A stretch of DNA of 64,000 nucleotides from Ophiura sarsii (lineage: Eukaryota; Echinodermata; Ophiuroidea; Amphilepidida; Ophiuridae). Made by a program: the position numbers and the translations under genes. The DNA is taken from contig CM069441.1 of assembly GCA_035610835.1 (NCBI GenBank), positions 85,910,677-85,974,676 of the forward strand, written 5' to 3'. The stretch's first letter is position 1. Each line of letters starts with the position of its first letter. Below the pieces are notes generated by a model, which was not told where the DNA came from, searched no databases, and was given only the letters and a program-made list of their open reading frames with translations. Positions 22,939 to 34,556 of this stretch are shown one piece after another.

Positions 22939-23509
22939 GTAAGCATACGCTATTGGTCATTATCAAAAGACTATTTCAAAATACCCAAATCAATTAAAAC
23001 AAAGGATGTCTTTTGAATAATGGTTATATATATTTTAAAAAGGCGAAAAATTATATTAGCGCCTCGATCATCATTTCGTACAAAATAAACTTCATTGATA
23101 TCAATATTTTAGTTTGTTATTACGACGTACGTTTCTATACATTACAAGCCAAAAGGTAATTTCAACCTTTTTTGTCGCTGTGTCTTTGATACTTTTTCTA
23201 TATTCTTTTAACGTTATTCTCGTAGCCAATGTAATGTTCTTATGTTACTGAACAATTGAGACGGTGAGAGACTTTTGTATTTTACATTACATCCTTATGT
23301 TGCCTGCTTAATTATTCTGATGGGCTAGTTATGCCGGTGTAGTTATGCCATATTTAGTGACTTTCAGGTGATTTCTTTCCATGTCAACTATACCATATAC
23401 TGACCAATAGAAAAATACATTAAATAGGGGATGAAATCTAGTCGGTCAGCCATTCTTTCATATCTGAAAAAAATATTAATCTATTGAATATCTTTTTCAT
23501 AAAACACAG

Positions 23510-23650
23510 ATAATATCAGTGACTAAATATCCAGAAGGTGAACCAATCTCCACTGTAAAGGCTCGTACTAATGATAATAAGACTACTGGTACTGGAACAA
23601 CGGATTCCGATCTGGTTCAGTCAAATGTCATTCTTCGGGAACAAAATTGA
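23510..23650 (+). pseudogene. GABA-B-like receptor C-terminal exon
   Basis: An ACACAG acceptor opens a 46-codon frame in phase 0, IISVTKYPEGEPISTVKAR and so on, ending LVQSNVILREQN and TGA. It follows the IFIPK motif at the end of TM7, so it is the cytoplasmic tail. The tail is short, Thr-rich and has no leucine-zipper/coiled-coil heptads, unlike the vertebrate GABA-B1/B2 tails that pair through a coiled coil. The frame is intact, but it belongs to the frameshifted gene. Confidence 0.75.
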
Positions 23651-23812
23651 ACAACTATTTTTATCCAAAATGTCAACTCTTTTTTTCTCGCCAATTTTAA
23701 TATTTTTCATACGTTTTGCACGATATTTCAAAACTAGAAAACACGCAAACTTGCAATATGGGAACCAACGTAACGGTGATATTTGGAATGGATAATAAGC
23801 TTGGATCGAACG

Positions 23813-23936
23813 ACCCGATGAAGCCGGATTTTCAATTTATTTTTCCAAATTTGAATTATAACGTAACATTACCTGATTGGTCGGTTCCTGGTTACCTATG
23901 CAACCATATACAAAATCCGGCTTCATCGGGTTGTGC
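23813..23936. repeat. short inverted repeat
   Basis: Arms of about 21 bp, GACCCGATGAAGCCGGATTT and its complement, flank an 80-bp centre. It may be a decayed MITE; no target duplication is clear. Confidence 0.6.
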
Positions 23937-24179
23937 GCATTGCTCCCATACATCATCTACCAAAGTATGGTGAACATGCAACATTTAGTTTTCTAGTTAT
24001 GTTGGTTCCCGTGTTTAGCCAATCAGAGGCCTTGACTGGTTACCATAGCAACCAGATCAAAATAACGCACATTTTTTGAAACGCTGTTACCTAAGCTTCA
24101 ATTTGATATATGACTCTAAGGGGTAAACCCACGATAACATTGAGAAAATCTGTTTCCAAAATTGGTGAAAATAACATAG

Positions 24180-24180
<1 letters not shown>

Positions 24181-24213
<33 letters not shown>
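24181..24213. repeat. poly-C tract, 33 bases
   Basis: Uninterrupted C run; the glycine-rich ORFs on the minus strand are translations of it. Confidence 0.95.
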
Positions 24214-24394
24214 TTAACGTAGCGTAGCGTATTCGTAGCGTATGATGATGGGTTGATGTGTTCAGCACGACAGACCATGAAGAAGTGAGGATGAGATACT
24301 GAAGGGACCCATTTATATACTCAAACCCTCCATAAGTTCCCAAAACGCCGAATGCTCGCTAGCTGTACAGTAGCTGTACACTAGCTGTACGGTA

Positions 24395-25392
24395 GCCCTG
24401 TCACACCATGGCGTATCGCCTGAACGTATGACAACGTATGCGAAATATCGAAAACTGATACGTTGGCGTACGTTGGTGTACGCTGATACAAGTTAGGGGT
24501 AAGTTGGGGATACGTTTACGTTAAGAGCACGCTGTGATACGTTGTGACAATTTGGAACACGTCGAGCCCGCGAAAAATTATTGAGCATGTTCAAAATTTC
24601 TCGACGTACTCAACGTGTGCTTAACTTACGTTCTGCATAAGTTCCCGATAGGTTCGTGGTACGTTAGACATACGAACGCTGACATACGTTAGACATACGC
24701 CGACATACGTTAGAGGTACGTTGCTCGTCGTAAGTTATAGGTTGGACCTATAGATTTACCCTTCTAGATATTTTAATAGTTATCATCTAGGTTGCGTTTA
24801 CTTGAACTGGCAACACTTGTCCCGCCGTGTACGAAACTCAATTTCTGCAGCGGCATAAGTCACGTGTTCGTTGTACGCCGAGGATACGCTGAGAATACGT
24901 CGAACACGGCAGACATACGCTTCGAATACGTTAAAGGTGAGCTACCACTCTGAGTTTCAATCCACATCCAGTTCTCTTGGGAATTTGACAAAGTTACAAT
25001 TTCTCCATGGTAACTCTGTACAGTCTGTCACCAAGTGAACAGGTGTATGACCAGTTCGTCTGTGGTGAACTACCAAAGTGGTAGGCCAGCTTTAAGCATA
25101 CGTTGGTATACGCTCGCCGATCGCATACGCTGTGATACGCTGTGATAAGTTTGTTATAAGTTAATGATACGCTATCAATACGTTAGTCATACGCTATGTA
25201 TACGTTTAATACGCTATGAATACGCTATGGATACGTCCATTCCATCATCGATGTCGACTTTTCCTACGCAATTCGTTGGGAAGTTGGACGTTCTTGGACG
25301 TTCTTGGACTCTGACAATTTTCGAGCTATTTTTTGAATACGTCGGCATACGTTCAGGCCACGTTCAGGCCATACGCTATGGTGTGACAGGGC
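24395..25392. mobile_element. 1-kb MITE built of TACGTT/TACGCT motifs
   Basis: Terminal inverted repeats start GCCCTGTCACACCATGGCG and extend over 30 bp with few mismatches. The interior is dominated by short repeats such as GACATACGTT, ATACGCTATG and TGGTATACGC in both orientations. A smaller MITE is nested at about 24945-25095. No ORF for a transposase and no convincing target duplication, so the superfamily is left open. Confidence 0.8.
24945..25095. mobile_element. small MITE nested in the 1-kb element
   Basis: Starts near GAGCTACCACTCTGAG and ends near CTACCAAAGTGGTAG, and shares AGTGAACAGGTGT-like blocks with the element at 21655. It interrupts the TACGTT-rich interior, so it inserted later. 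Confidence 0.5.
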
Positions 25393-25546
25393 CTTAACAA
25401 TCAATCAATTACTTTGCACATTTCGACAAAACCGACGGCTCGTATTAAGGGGGTATCAAACGGGACTTTATCTAACTTTACCGTATTGTTAAGTTTTCAT
25501 GAAATGTATGTAACCCCCACATTAACAATTACTCATTCACTGATTA

Positions 25547-25699
25547 GAGGTTAAATACTGCGTACTGGCTGTGTTGAGGTAATTGTGGAAAATCAAAACA
25601 AATGGTTTCAGGCCCAAGGAATAATTCCGCGGGCCTGAAACCATTTGTTTTAAATTTCCACCATTACTGAAAATTAGCCAGTACAAAGTATTTAACCTC
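25547..25699. mobile_element. 153-bp palindromic MITE
   Basis: The ends GAGGTTAAATACT and AGTATTTAACCTC are inverted. The centre AAATGGTTTCAGGCCC pairs with GGGCCTGAAACCATTT. Confidence 0.8.
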
Positions 25700-27490
25700 A
25701 TTCATCAAATATTTGTTATATAATTAGATAACAATATTTCTTTTAGAACTAATTTTGAAAGAGATTCTAAGAGGAATATATTTCAGATTTAAAACATTTG
25801 ATGTTCTTCCCTGTGGTAATAATGAATCAATCCATCCGGGGGATCCCCCAACCTCCAAATAAGGTCATATGAATATTGATGAGATATGTCATTTACGAAT
25901 TAGCCAATCAAATTATAATCGGTCGACTGTTGTCAGGGAAGAAGCCGTCGTAAAATGGTAAACAGATTCAGGGGCCAGAGTAATTCCCTGCCTCTAAAAC
26001 TATTCAAATTAAAGTGAAGGACGAAAATAAATGCGAATTAATTTTCATAAATTCTGTGACCAAAGAAAACATGTAGATGATTGGAATGGAATATATTCTC
26101 CGTCAGTTTTTTGTTGACAAATGCCTACGCTTTTCTTTACCAAGCAGGTAAGTTTATGGCTAGGCCTAGCGACGCCCGCCCGTAGCGAAGTGTATAAAGC
26201 AGACAGAAAGGCATTGCATTGCACTCCATATCTAAAATAGGCCTAGATTTCTAAATCGTAAACTGATCTCGGCCTGATTCTTCTGATTTAAGGGATTACA
26301 TACAAAACTAGGCCTATAGTCAGTAAATCGTTCCAGTGCATCAACAAATTCTCTAAATTGTCCGGGTAAATCGTCTCCCGGAATCGTCGCAATCCGAAAG
26401 TCATGATTAATAATTATGACAGTCAGTTTTGAGTTGAGGGCCTCGTCCGGGGGCCTAGGCCTATACCGGTACAAATGTAAGCTTATTGATATTACTTCGA
26501 TTGACACTGACCGCCCATCATCATATAAGAATGTGAATTAAGGCCCGAGTTCAAGTTAATAATTGCAGAAGTAAACAAACAAATCAGCATAATTATAATA
26601 AGCACCAACAACAACTGATGAGTGACGACCGAGTCTACGTGACGATACAGAAGTAGAACTTTAATTTAAAGCCCTTTTTTGAAAACATGTAGGCCTACAA
26701 GCTTTCTTTATTGGACAAAAGCCGGAACATGGGTAATCGTCAGTGAACATTTAGTCATTTTGGCACTGTATGTAACACCACTTTCCAAGGTACAGCCAAT
26801 GTAGGTCTGTGCTGTTCTGTCACTCGAGATCCGGATTTTATCGCCATTATAAAATCAGCCCAAAAATGAGTTGCAAAATAAACATGTTCAGGGCCAGCGA
26901 TGTCGGGAGTGATGTGCGCGCTGTCTGCTGCGGTTCGAAGTACATACGCTTGTGCCAAATAAGGTTCGCGCGGCGGTCATCTGTTGTGTTTCAAATACCT
27001 GCGCGCGCCCGTGTACAGTATTTGCGATTGTGAGACATTTCATTGGGCCACATCTGACATACATATTCATGAGGTAATGAATACATCACTAAATACTTCC
27101 ATAAGCGCACAATGTTACAATACATAGTATTCCCATTGGAAAAAATTATTATATTATCGGTCACATTTATTTCATCACACCGCTATATTAAATTACTTTT
27201 CATGAAATGTAAGATGTAACCCCCACATTATCATAACGCTTTTCGCGCGCTACTAGTTTTACCATACAATTCTTTTCCTTCAGATAACTTCCCCAACTTT
27301 CAAGGTCTATCTCAATTCTCAAGAATTACTGAACCAATAGACATGTTTGTACTTATTTTAATGCATTTCTCATTGTGATTCCCAAAAGGCTAATGAAATT
27401 GAAAATTTGAACTGTATACATACAGAACATGCAAATATGCCGTGATGTCACCGCGATTTTGAACCTTTTGATGGCTCTCTGAAGGAATAC
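25700..27490. other. no recognised gene; locally GC-richer stretch
   Basis: A minus-strand 91-codon frame (26232-26507) reads plausibly (FRIATIPGDDLPGQFREF, ERFTDYRPSFVCN) but matches no family I know. The stretch 26880-27020 is GC- and CpG-richer than its surroundings and may be a regulatory or first-exon region; this is speculative. Confidence 0.3.
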
Positions 27491-27763
27491 TTATATAATA
27501 TTGGATGTCTTATTTTCGGGTGATACAAGAAAATATTTTTTATAGCAAATTGTATTTGCAGAATCTTTGTTCCGCAAAAGTTCGTTAAAATCATCATCAC
27601 TTAGAGAGAAGCGAATCTCCCGGGAGTCTGCTGCGGTTCCGACTTTTGCAAACTTGTTGATTTGTTGTTTTCGTAGTAGTTCCCCACGTAAGCCTGCTTC
27701 ATTAAGCCGATAACACGTATTTACGAAACCCATGCAATCAGCGAAAACTAGTCTCGACTGCAT
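27491..27763 (-). CDS. possible N-terminal exon of a Crypton/KCTD1-like DNA-binding protein
   Basis: The 90-codon frame contains REIRFSLSDDDFNELLRNKD and SANTICYKKYF. Proteins derived from Crypton-type tyrosine recombinases, including KCTD1-like and DUF3504 proteins, begin with a similar SxxELxxLLxxKDSxNT segment before the core-binding domain. The match is short and from memory. No following exon was identified on the minus strand, so this may be a solitary transposon-derived fragment. Confidence 0.35.
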   Translation of the reverse strand: MQSRLVFADCMGFVNTCYRLNEAGLRGELLRKQQINKFAKVGTAADSREIRFSLSDDDFNELLRNKDSANTICYKKYFLVSPENKTSNII

Positions 27764-28156
27764 GCTTAATAAACGCTAAAGTTGCGTGAGCTCCTTTGTA
27801 TACAATAGTATAGACGAATATTCGTAACGAACAAACAATGGGTATGAGACTAAAAAATATTGGACGGCAATATTTGTAGAATATTGGATGCATCCGGGTA
27901 CTTTGGTTAAACAATATTGAATACATAGTTTTATTGTACCGTTAAAAAGCCTGATATAAATAATAATAGGTCTTATTTGTTATCCAAAAATGTTCTTGTC
28001 ATAGCTTTAAATCTGGGTGTCTGTTTGATTTAGAACTATTTTTTCAAGATTCATTTTGATACCCGCTTACAAAGAATTATAAATCCCCATGATTTAAAAA
28101 TCATGTTATAAGTATGATGATTTAGGCACTAATCAAATACATGCAAACGTGAACGT

Positions 28157-29257
28157 GAAAAAAGGGTTCGTCTCAGAAGAAACCGTTAAATGCTATGCGA
28201 AATGCAGGGGGGTGGGGGGGGGGGGGTGACATGAGATGGGCTCTGTGAAATCATACTTCCATGGTAAAATGTATATTTTAACACTACCATAGTAGAAACA
28301 AATCACATTTTGTTGAACTGTATTTAATTTCTATTTGTATGTGACAATTTTATTTTTTTAAGCAATTTGACGAAGCATCATTTTCAAAAGTGGAAAAACA
28401 GATATTAATGCGCTGAAATGCAGATTTTAAAAGCTACGTGCACGGTCTTCTGTTTTGTTTTCTCCCTTAATATTATAACAATGAATACAAGATTCAGATT
28501 CCAAGTTGTGACTTTTTGGCGGTATTCTTGATATAAGAATGGCTTTCTAAATTAATTTGAACTCTGTTTAACCAAATGCTGCCGCCTTAATATATGTCTG
28601 CACCACAAGCAAAAAATGTCTGCACTACACTTATTTAAAATCAATGTTCTTTCTATAATTTCATTTTTTCATTAGAAGTTCACTTACATTGAATGTATCG
28701 CACTATTGCTGTTATTATAGTGCGTACATATCCCATCCTGAAAGTTACCTCGTAATGGAATATAATATAAATCATAACTTGATTATTAATGGGAAAGGAC
28801 TAGGGACCGGGAGAATAGTTGTTACTGCTTATTATTTATATATGTTGTAAGCGATTTTTGTTTTATAGAAATCAGTGTTTTCCACTTAATGTGTGGTTTA
28901 CATCACTGGTCCACTGACGGAAATGCATATTTTCACTTCTGTTCATAATTTTGTGTCACACAATTTGTTATAAGCCTTTTGAAGGTTTACATCTCTTGTG
29001 ATATAGTTCATAATTAGTCCGAGAGAAAACATGTGTAAATATAACTGCCATCAAATTTTAACTTTCAATCTAAATGTTGCCAAAGATATTCTTTGTTTTT
29101 TAAACTTAAAATATTGGATCTATAAATAATCTAGATCTAGTAGGTTGGGAGGTTTTGTTAGTGGGGTTTGTAAAGGATTTTATCTTTACAAACTTCACTA
29201 AAACGGCCATCTTTGGTACACATATTGGTAGGGATATAAGATACAAGAATTTCTCAA
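28157..29257 (+). repeat. 1-kb repeat family, copy 1
   Basis: Starts AAAAGGGTTCGTCTCAGAAG and includes a poly-G tract, ACATGAGATGGGCTCTGTG, TAGAAGTTCACTTACATTG and TAGGTTGGGAGGTTTTG. Copies 2 (29258) and 3 (34557) follow the same order. No protein-coding potential or terminal structure seen. Confidence 0.85.
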
Positions 29258-30225
29258 ATGCTATGCGAAATGCAGGGGGGGGGGGGACATGAGACGGGCT
29301 CTGTGAAATCATACTTCCATGGTGAAATGTATATTTTAACACTACCATAGTAGAAACAAATCACATTTTGTTGAACTGTATTCAATTTCTACTTGTATGT
29401 GACAATTTTGAAAATGAAGCTGACTTGGTACTTCACAAAGTGAAAATTTGACGAAGCATCATTTTCAAAAGTGTGAAAACAGATATTAATGCGCTGAAAT
29501 GTAGATTTTAAAAGCTACGTGCACGGTCTTCTGTTTTGTTTTCTCCCTTAATATTATAACAATGAATACAAGATTCAGATTCGAAGATGTGACTTTCTTG
29601 GCGGTATTTTTGATATTAGAATGGCTTTCTAAATTCATTTGAACTCTGTTTAACCAAATGCTGCCGCCTTAATATATGTCTGAACCACAAGCAAGAAATG
29701 TCTGCACTACACTTATTCAAAATCAATGTTCTTTCTATAATTTCATTTTTTCATTAGAAGTTCACTTACATTGAATGTATCGCACTATTGCTGTTATTAT
29801 AGTGCGTACATATCACATCCTGAACGTTACCTCGTAATGGAATATAATATAAATCATAACTTGATTATTAATGGGAAAGGACTAGGGACCGGGAGGATAG
29901 TTATTTCTGCTTATTATTTATATATGTTGTAAGCGATTTTTATTTTATAGAAATCAGTGTTTTCCACTTTATGTCTGGTCCACTGACAGAAATGCATATT
30001 TTGACTTCTGTTCATAATTTTGTGTCACACAATTTTATGTATGCCTTTTGAAGGTTTATATCTCTTGTGATTCAGTTCATAATTAGTCCAAGAGAAAAAA
30101 TTTGTAAATATATCTGCCATCAAATTCTAACTTTCAATCTAAATGTTGCCAAAGATATTCTTTGCTTTTTAAACTTAAAATATTGGATCTACAAATACTC
30201 TAGATTTAATAGGTTGGGAGGTTTT
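29258..30225 (+). repeat. 1-kb repeat family, copy 2 (tandem with copy 1)
   Basis: Begins AAATGCTATGCGAAATGCAG, lacking the first 40 bases of copy 1. It stops at AGGTTGGGAGGTTTTG, where it runs directly into the segmental duplication carrying a receptor exon. Confidence 0.85.
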
Positions 30226-30469
30226 GTATTGCGAAATATGGTTCATATATTTTCTTTATTACATTCTGAATTATTGTGGAACCTGGGATGTAGAGTTTTA
30301 ACCGGGCGAAGCTAACTATTTGGATGCTCCTAATGTATAAGCTGTGTTTCACGGACGACAGACCACTCCTAAACGCGCGCCCTCAACGGGCCTACAATGC
30401 TCTGGTTATTCTTCATTAAGCTGACAATTCTGTGCATGAAATGAAACACTTGCCATTTGTGTCTGTAAA
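30226..30469 (+). promoter_or_regulatory. conserved upstream region of receptor copy 2
   Basis: The block GTGTTTCACGGACGACAGAC, CACTCCTAAACGCGCGCCCT and TCAACGGGCCTAC lies about 80-140 bp before the ATG and is shared with the copy at 38388. It is CpG-rich in an AT-rich setting. Promoter function is inferred from position only; there is no clear TATA box. Confidence 0.3.
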
Positions 30470-30790
30470 ATGGCTCGTATAGCCGGTATTTGGACCCGGA
30501 AAATATACTCAGAAATACAGGTGGAATGTATTTTCATATTGGCATGTCTTTTGCAATTATCTAGTAGTCAGAATATGGAGACATCCGGTACCAATGAAAC
30601 CTTTACTTCTGAAACATACCATGGTATTGGGGGAAAGATTCCTTTATATATTGGAGCATTTTTTCCTTTTGGAGGAGGTTGGGACGGAAGTGGCACCATC
30701 GCTGCCGCTGAGATGGCTCTCGATCATATCAACAACAATCCGAATATATTGCAGGGTTACGAGTTACGTATGGTGTGGAATGATACCCAA
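30470..30790 (+). CDS. GABA-B-like receptor, first coding exon (copy 2, no exon 2 seen)
   Basis: The exon has 107 codons and ends phase 0 at CAA|GTAAGT. A signal peptide (IFILACLLQLSSSQ, residues 21-34) is followed by a Thr/Ser linker with NET, a possible N-glycosylation site. Then comes the lobe 1 start, GGKIPLYIGAFFPFGGGWDG with ALDHINNNPNILQGYEL and VWNDTQ. The Trp of the GGGW loop is kept. No second exon (CQAG-type) is visible before the next copy at 38388, so this may be an orphan exon. Read through the donor, it would give a short secreted product ending at 30910. Confidence 0.8.
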
Positions 30791-32168
30791 GTAAGTTGGC
30801 TAGGTTTGTCATTTTTACTTTCTCGAGGCCCACTGATTAGGTGGTTTATAGATTTTTGGAAAGTTGAGCCACCTATTACATGTGTTTATTTACAATGTCA
30901 AAATCTATGATGTCTAAATGTTTATCTATATCATTTTTAATCTAGATTCCTATTTTAGACAATTGACACAGTAGTAATAACAGGTTTTGTTTGCGTTTTT
31001 GTTGTTGTTTTTGTCAATCATTTAAGCATAATATACTTACCCAATAAGATTAAGTGCAGCGTTTTTTACAGGCGTGAAAATACCGTCTATTTTGTTCGCC
31101 CCGGCCAACCTGTATACCGAGATTTCAAGAGAACAAGTAAAAATCGGGTCATTTACAATTCGCAGTTGTGGCGGATTGCCTGCATCAATTATGATCATCT
31201 TAGGCTCATTTTGAAGAGGAAGTCCTTTTTATTCAGGACATAATTTCCAATTTATTTAAAACATGATTTTCTTATTATTTTTAAGTCGATAAAGATGCAT
31301 TTTCAGTGCGATCGTAACATCGTAATGTTACCGATTTCTAGACGTCGTAGCAAAAACTTCGTGCACAAGAAATGTTCCTAAGGTACTTTGAACCCTAGGC
31401 GTCCTAGTCAATATGTACCGCTCACCCTAGCCTTCCCTTGGGTAACACACACAGTATTGATTTTTGCAGGAAATAGATAAAACAATACTAAACTTGCTCA
31501 GAATCATTTGTAATGTAAATAAATCACATAAAAACAATAAAAGTTTATTTGGATAATGCTTTCAGGACAAACATAAATACAAATGGTGACAATTTGCACT
31601 CTAAAATTCATTTTTATATCACCTGGACATGTACATTACCGCCTACATGAAAAGCTGGCTGTGGTCGTCGATGTCCATTCCGTCGTCAATACTCATATAC
31701 TGACCATCAGATTTAGTCTCAAAATCATCTGAAATTCCAGAACTATCAGCTAAACAAATCCTCAGCAGTATCAATATCATACAACATGTTCAAAACTTGA
31801 CTCAAAGTATGATCTCGGCGCCATATTTCCATCATGTATTTTCGACGCGAATCAAAATACGAAGTACAGTGTAAATCTTACTGACTGAAACCACTCGGTA
31901 GATGTCAACAAACATGAACTTTGAACATGTAGAATTTTATAAAGGAGGGTCAATAACATCTGCAGAATGGTAAAATGTATTAAACACGTTTTTTGACCAA
32001 ATTTATGTCGTAAAATGTTGGAAAATTCACGTTTTGAAAATCTGTGGTCTTCGAAATTACAGGAATCCTAACTCATTCTAAACCTCACCAAATCATGAAA
32101 TGAACCCTCGTCTACAAAAAAAAGTCCATGTAGGCCTACCTATTGCTCTATCTGCTTAGAGATAGCGA

Positions 32169-34542
32169 AGACCACGAAAACTTCATAGCTTCATACCACG
32201 GAATAAATCTGCCATAGACATTACATGGCGAAAATCGTACAGATTTTCACTGCAGTCCTCTGTGTAGGGAGTGTTGACAATAGCAAGGTCGTTTGACTAT
32301 TGTGTTTATGCATGTTTATGACGACTGCCCCCTTTTAACAATCTTCATAGCTTTCATATAGGGCTTGGGTGACCTAACTATTGACTAGCAGTGTCTATGT
32401 GTTCTCTATATAATGAACTAGTCATGCTAGTGGTGAACTATTGAGTTTTCGACGAAATGTTAGCAATTGAACCCAGTTTCTTAATCGTATTTTAAATGTG
32501 AAAACAGTGTCGCTGCAGGTTAGATTTGGAATAAACATGTAGAGTAATAATGATAATAATGATCGTAAAAGGTTACTAATTTAAAGATTTTAATGAGACA
32601 GGGGTCAGGGCCACGGGAAATAAACCGTCTTTTTCAGTAATGAAAAGAACATTCTTCTTCAGAAAATAGAATTTTCAAGCAGAAACGTCACTGCAAACAT
32701 GACTTTAGCATATACATGTAAACATAATTGATTATTATTTTATTGCTCGTCTTCGTGAAAACCATCCTAGTCACATGGCGTTGAATCACATTTAAATGAC
32801 TTATTGTTGGCATTGTATAAGGCTGACATTTTGGCATAAAACAAAATTGCGTCGAATACAGGGGGGGGAGGCGTCCAAACAGTTTGTGGCATGGCGAGAG
32901 GGGGGGGGGGGTCAAATAAATTTCGATATATTAAAAATGAAATTTACGGAACATGCAAATATGCCGTGATGTCACCGCGATTTGAACCTTTTGAAGGCTC
33001 TCGGATTACTAGGTATTTTTTGTGATCCAAAAATTGTTCTTGCCTGTCAGAGCTTTAAATCTGGGTGTCTGTTTGATTTAGAACTATTCTTGTAAGATTC
33101 ATTTTGATACCCGCTTACAAAATTTGATACCCGTTTACAAAAATTTAAATCCCCATGATTTAAAAATAATGTTATAAGTATGATGATTTAGGCATAATTA
33201 AATACGTGCAAACGTGAACGCTAGGGATATTAATGTGGATACAGTTAGTTGATGCATGAATGGAATATGCTTACCGATTCAGATATCTGCATGCATAAGT
33301 CAGATTTGTCACATTTTGGGTATAGAATTGTCTAGATCAATTCAAAAAAAAAAAAAAATTGAATTGATCTAGACAATTCTATACCCAAAATGTGACAAAT
33401 CTGACTTATGCATGCAGATATCTGAATCGGTAAGCATATTCCATTCATGCATCAACTAACTGTATCCACATTAATATCCCTAGCGTTCACGTTTGCACGT
33501 ATTTAATTATGCCTAAATCATCATACTTATAACATTATTTTTAAATCATGGGGATTTAAGTTTTTGTAAACGGGTATCAAATTTTGTAAGCGGGTATCAA
33601 AATGAATCTTACAAGAATAGTTCTAAATCAAACAGACACCCAGATTTAAAGCTCTGACAGGCAAGAACAATTTTTGGATCACAAAAAATACCTAGTAATC
33701 CGAGAGCCTTCAAAAGGTTCAAATCGCGGTGACATCACGGCATATTTGCATGTTCCGTAAATTTCATTTTTAATATATCGAAATTTATTTGACCCCCCCC
33801 CTCTCGCCATGCCACAAACTGTTTGGACGCCTCCCCCCCCCCCCCCCTGTATTCGACGCAATTTTGTTTTATGCCAAAATGCCAGCCTTATACAATGCCA
33901 ACAATAAGTCATTTAAATGTGATTCAACGCCATGTGACTAGGATGGTTTTCACGAAGACGAGCAATAAAATAATAATCAATTATGTTTACATGTATATGC
34001 TAAAGTCATGTTTGCAGTGACGTTTCTGCTTGAAAATTCTATTTTCTGAAGAAGAATGTTCTTTTCATTACTGAAAAAGACGGTTTATTTCCCGTGGCCC
34101 TGACCCCTGTCTCATTAAAATCTTTAAATTAGTAACCTTTTACGATCATTATTATCATTATTACTCTACATGTTTATTCCAAATCTAACCTGCAGCGACA
34201 CTGTTTTCACATTTAAAATACGATTAAGAAACTGGGTTCAATTGCTAACATTTCGTCGAAAACTCAATAGTTCACCACTAGCATGACTAGTTCATTATAA
34301 TATAGAGAACACATAGACACTGCTAGTCAATAGTTAGGTCACCCAAGCCCTATATGAAAGCTATGAAGATTGTTAAAAGGGGGCAGTCGTCATAAACATG
34401 CATAAACACAATAGTCAAACGACCTTGCTATTGTCAACACTCCCTACACAGAGGACTGCAGTGAAAATCTGTACGATTTTCGCCATGTAATGTCTATGGC
34501 AGATTTATTCCGTGGTATGAAGCTATGAAGTTTTCGTGGTCT
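32169..34542. repeat. 2.4-kb palindrome, near-identical 1.18-kb arms
   Basis: Left arm 32169-33345 and right arm 33359-34542 are inverted copies separated only by an A-run of about 13 bases between CAATTC and GAATTG. Differences I can see are a handful: ACATTTTGG against GCATTTTGG, poly-C/G length, and a few 1-3-bp indels. The arms contain pieces also present at 27425-28150 and 41211-41560. Mirror-image ORFs on the two arms are artefacts of the symmetry. The structure may be a recent inverted duplication or an artefact of library or assembly. Confidence 0.95.
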
Positions 34543-34556
34543 ACGAATTATATTTG

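Larger units (their letters stand above)
30226..31926 (+). repeat. segmental duplication, copy A (contains receptor exon 1)
   Basis: It corresponds throughout to 38148-39836, from GTATTGCGAA to CATGAACTTTGAAC, with scattered substitutions and small indels. It includes about 240 bp upstream of the receptor ATG and about 1.1 kb of the intron, so a whole promoter-exon-intron unit was copied. Confidence 0.9.

Noticed and set aside
24087..24343. Glycine-rich ORFs
   Set aside because: Translations of the 33-base poly-C tract.
32688..34020. Mirror-image ORF pair as a conserved gene pair
   Set aside because: Produced by the symmetry of the palindrome arms.
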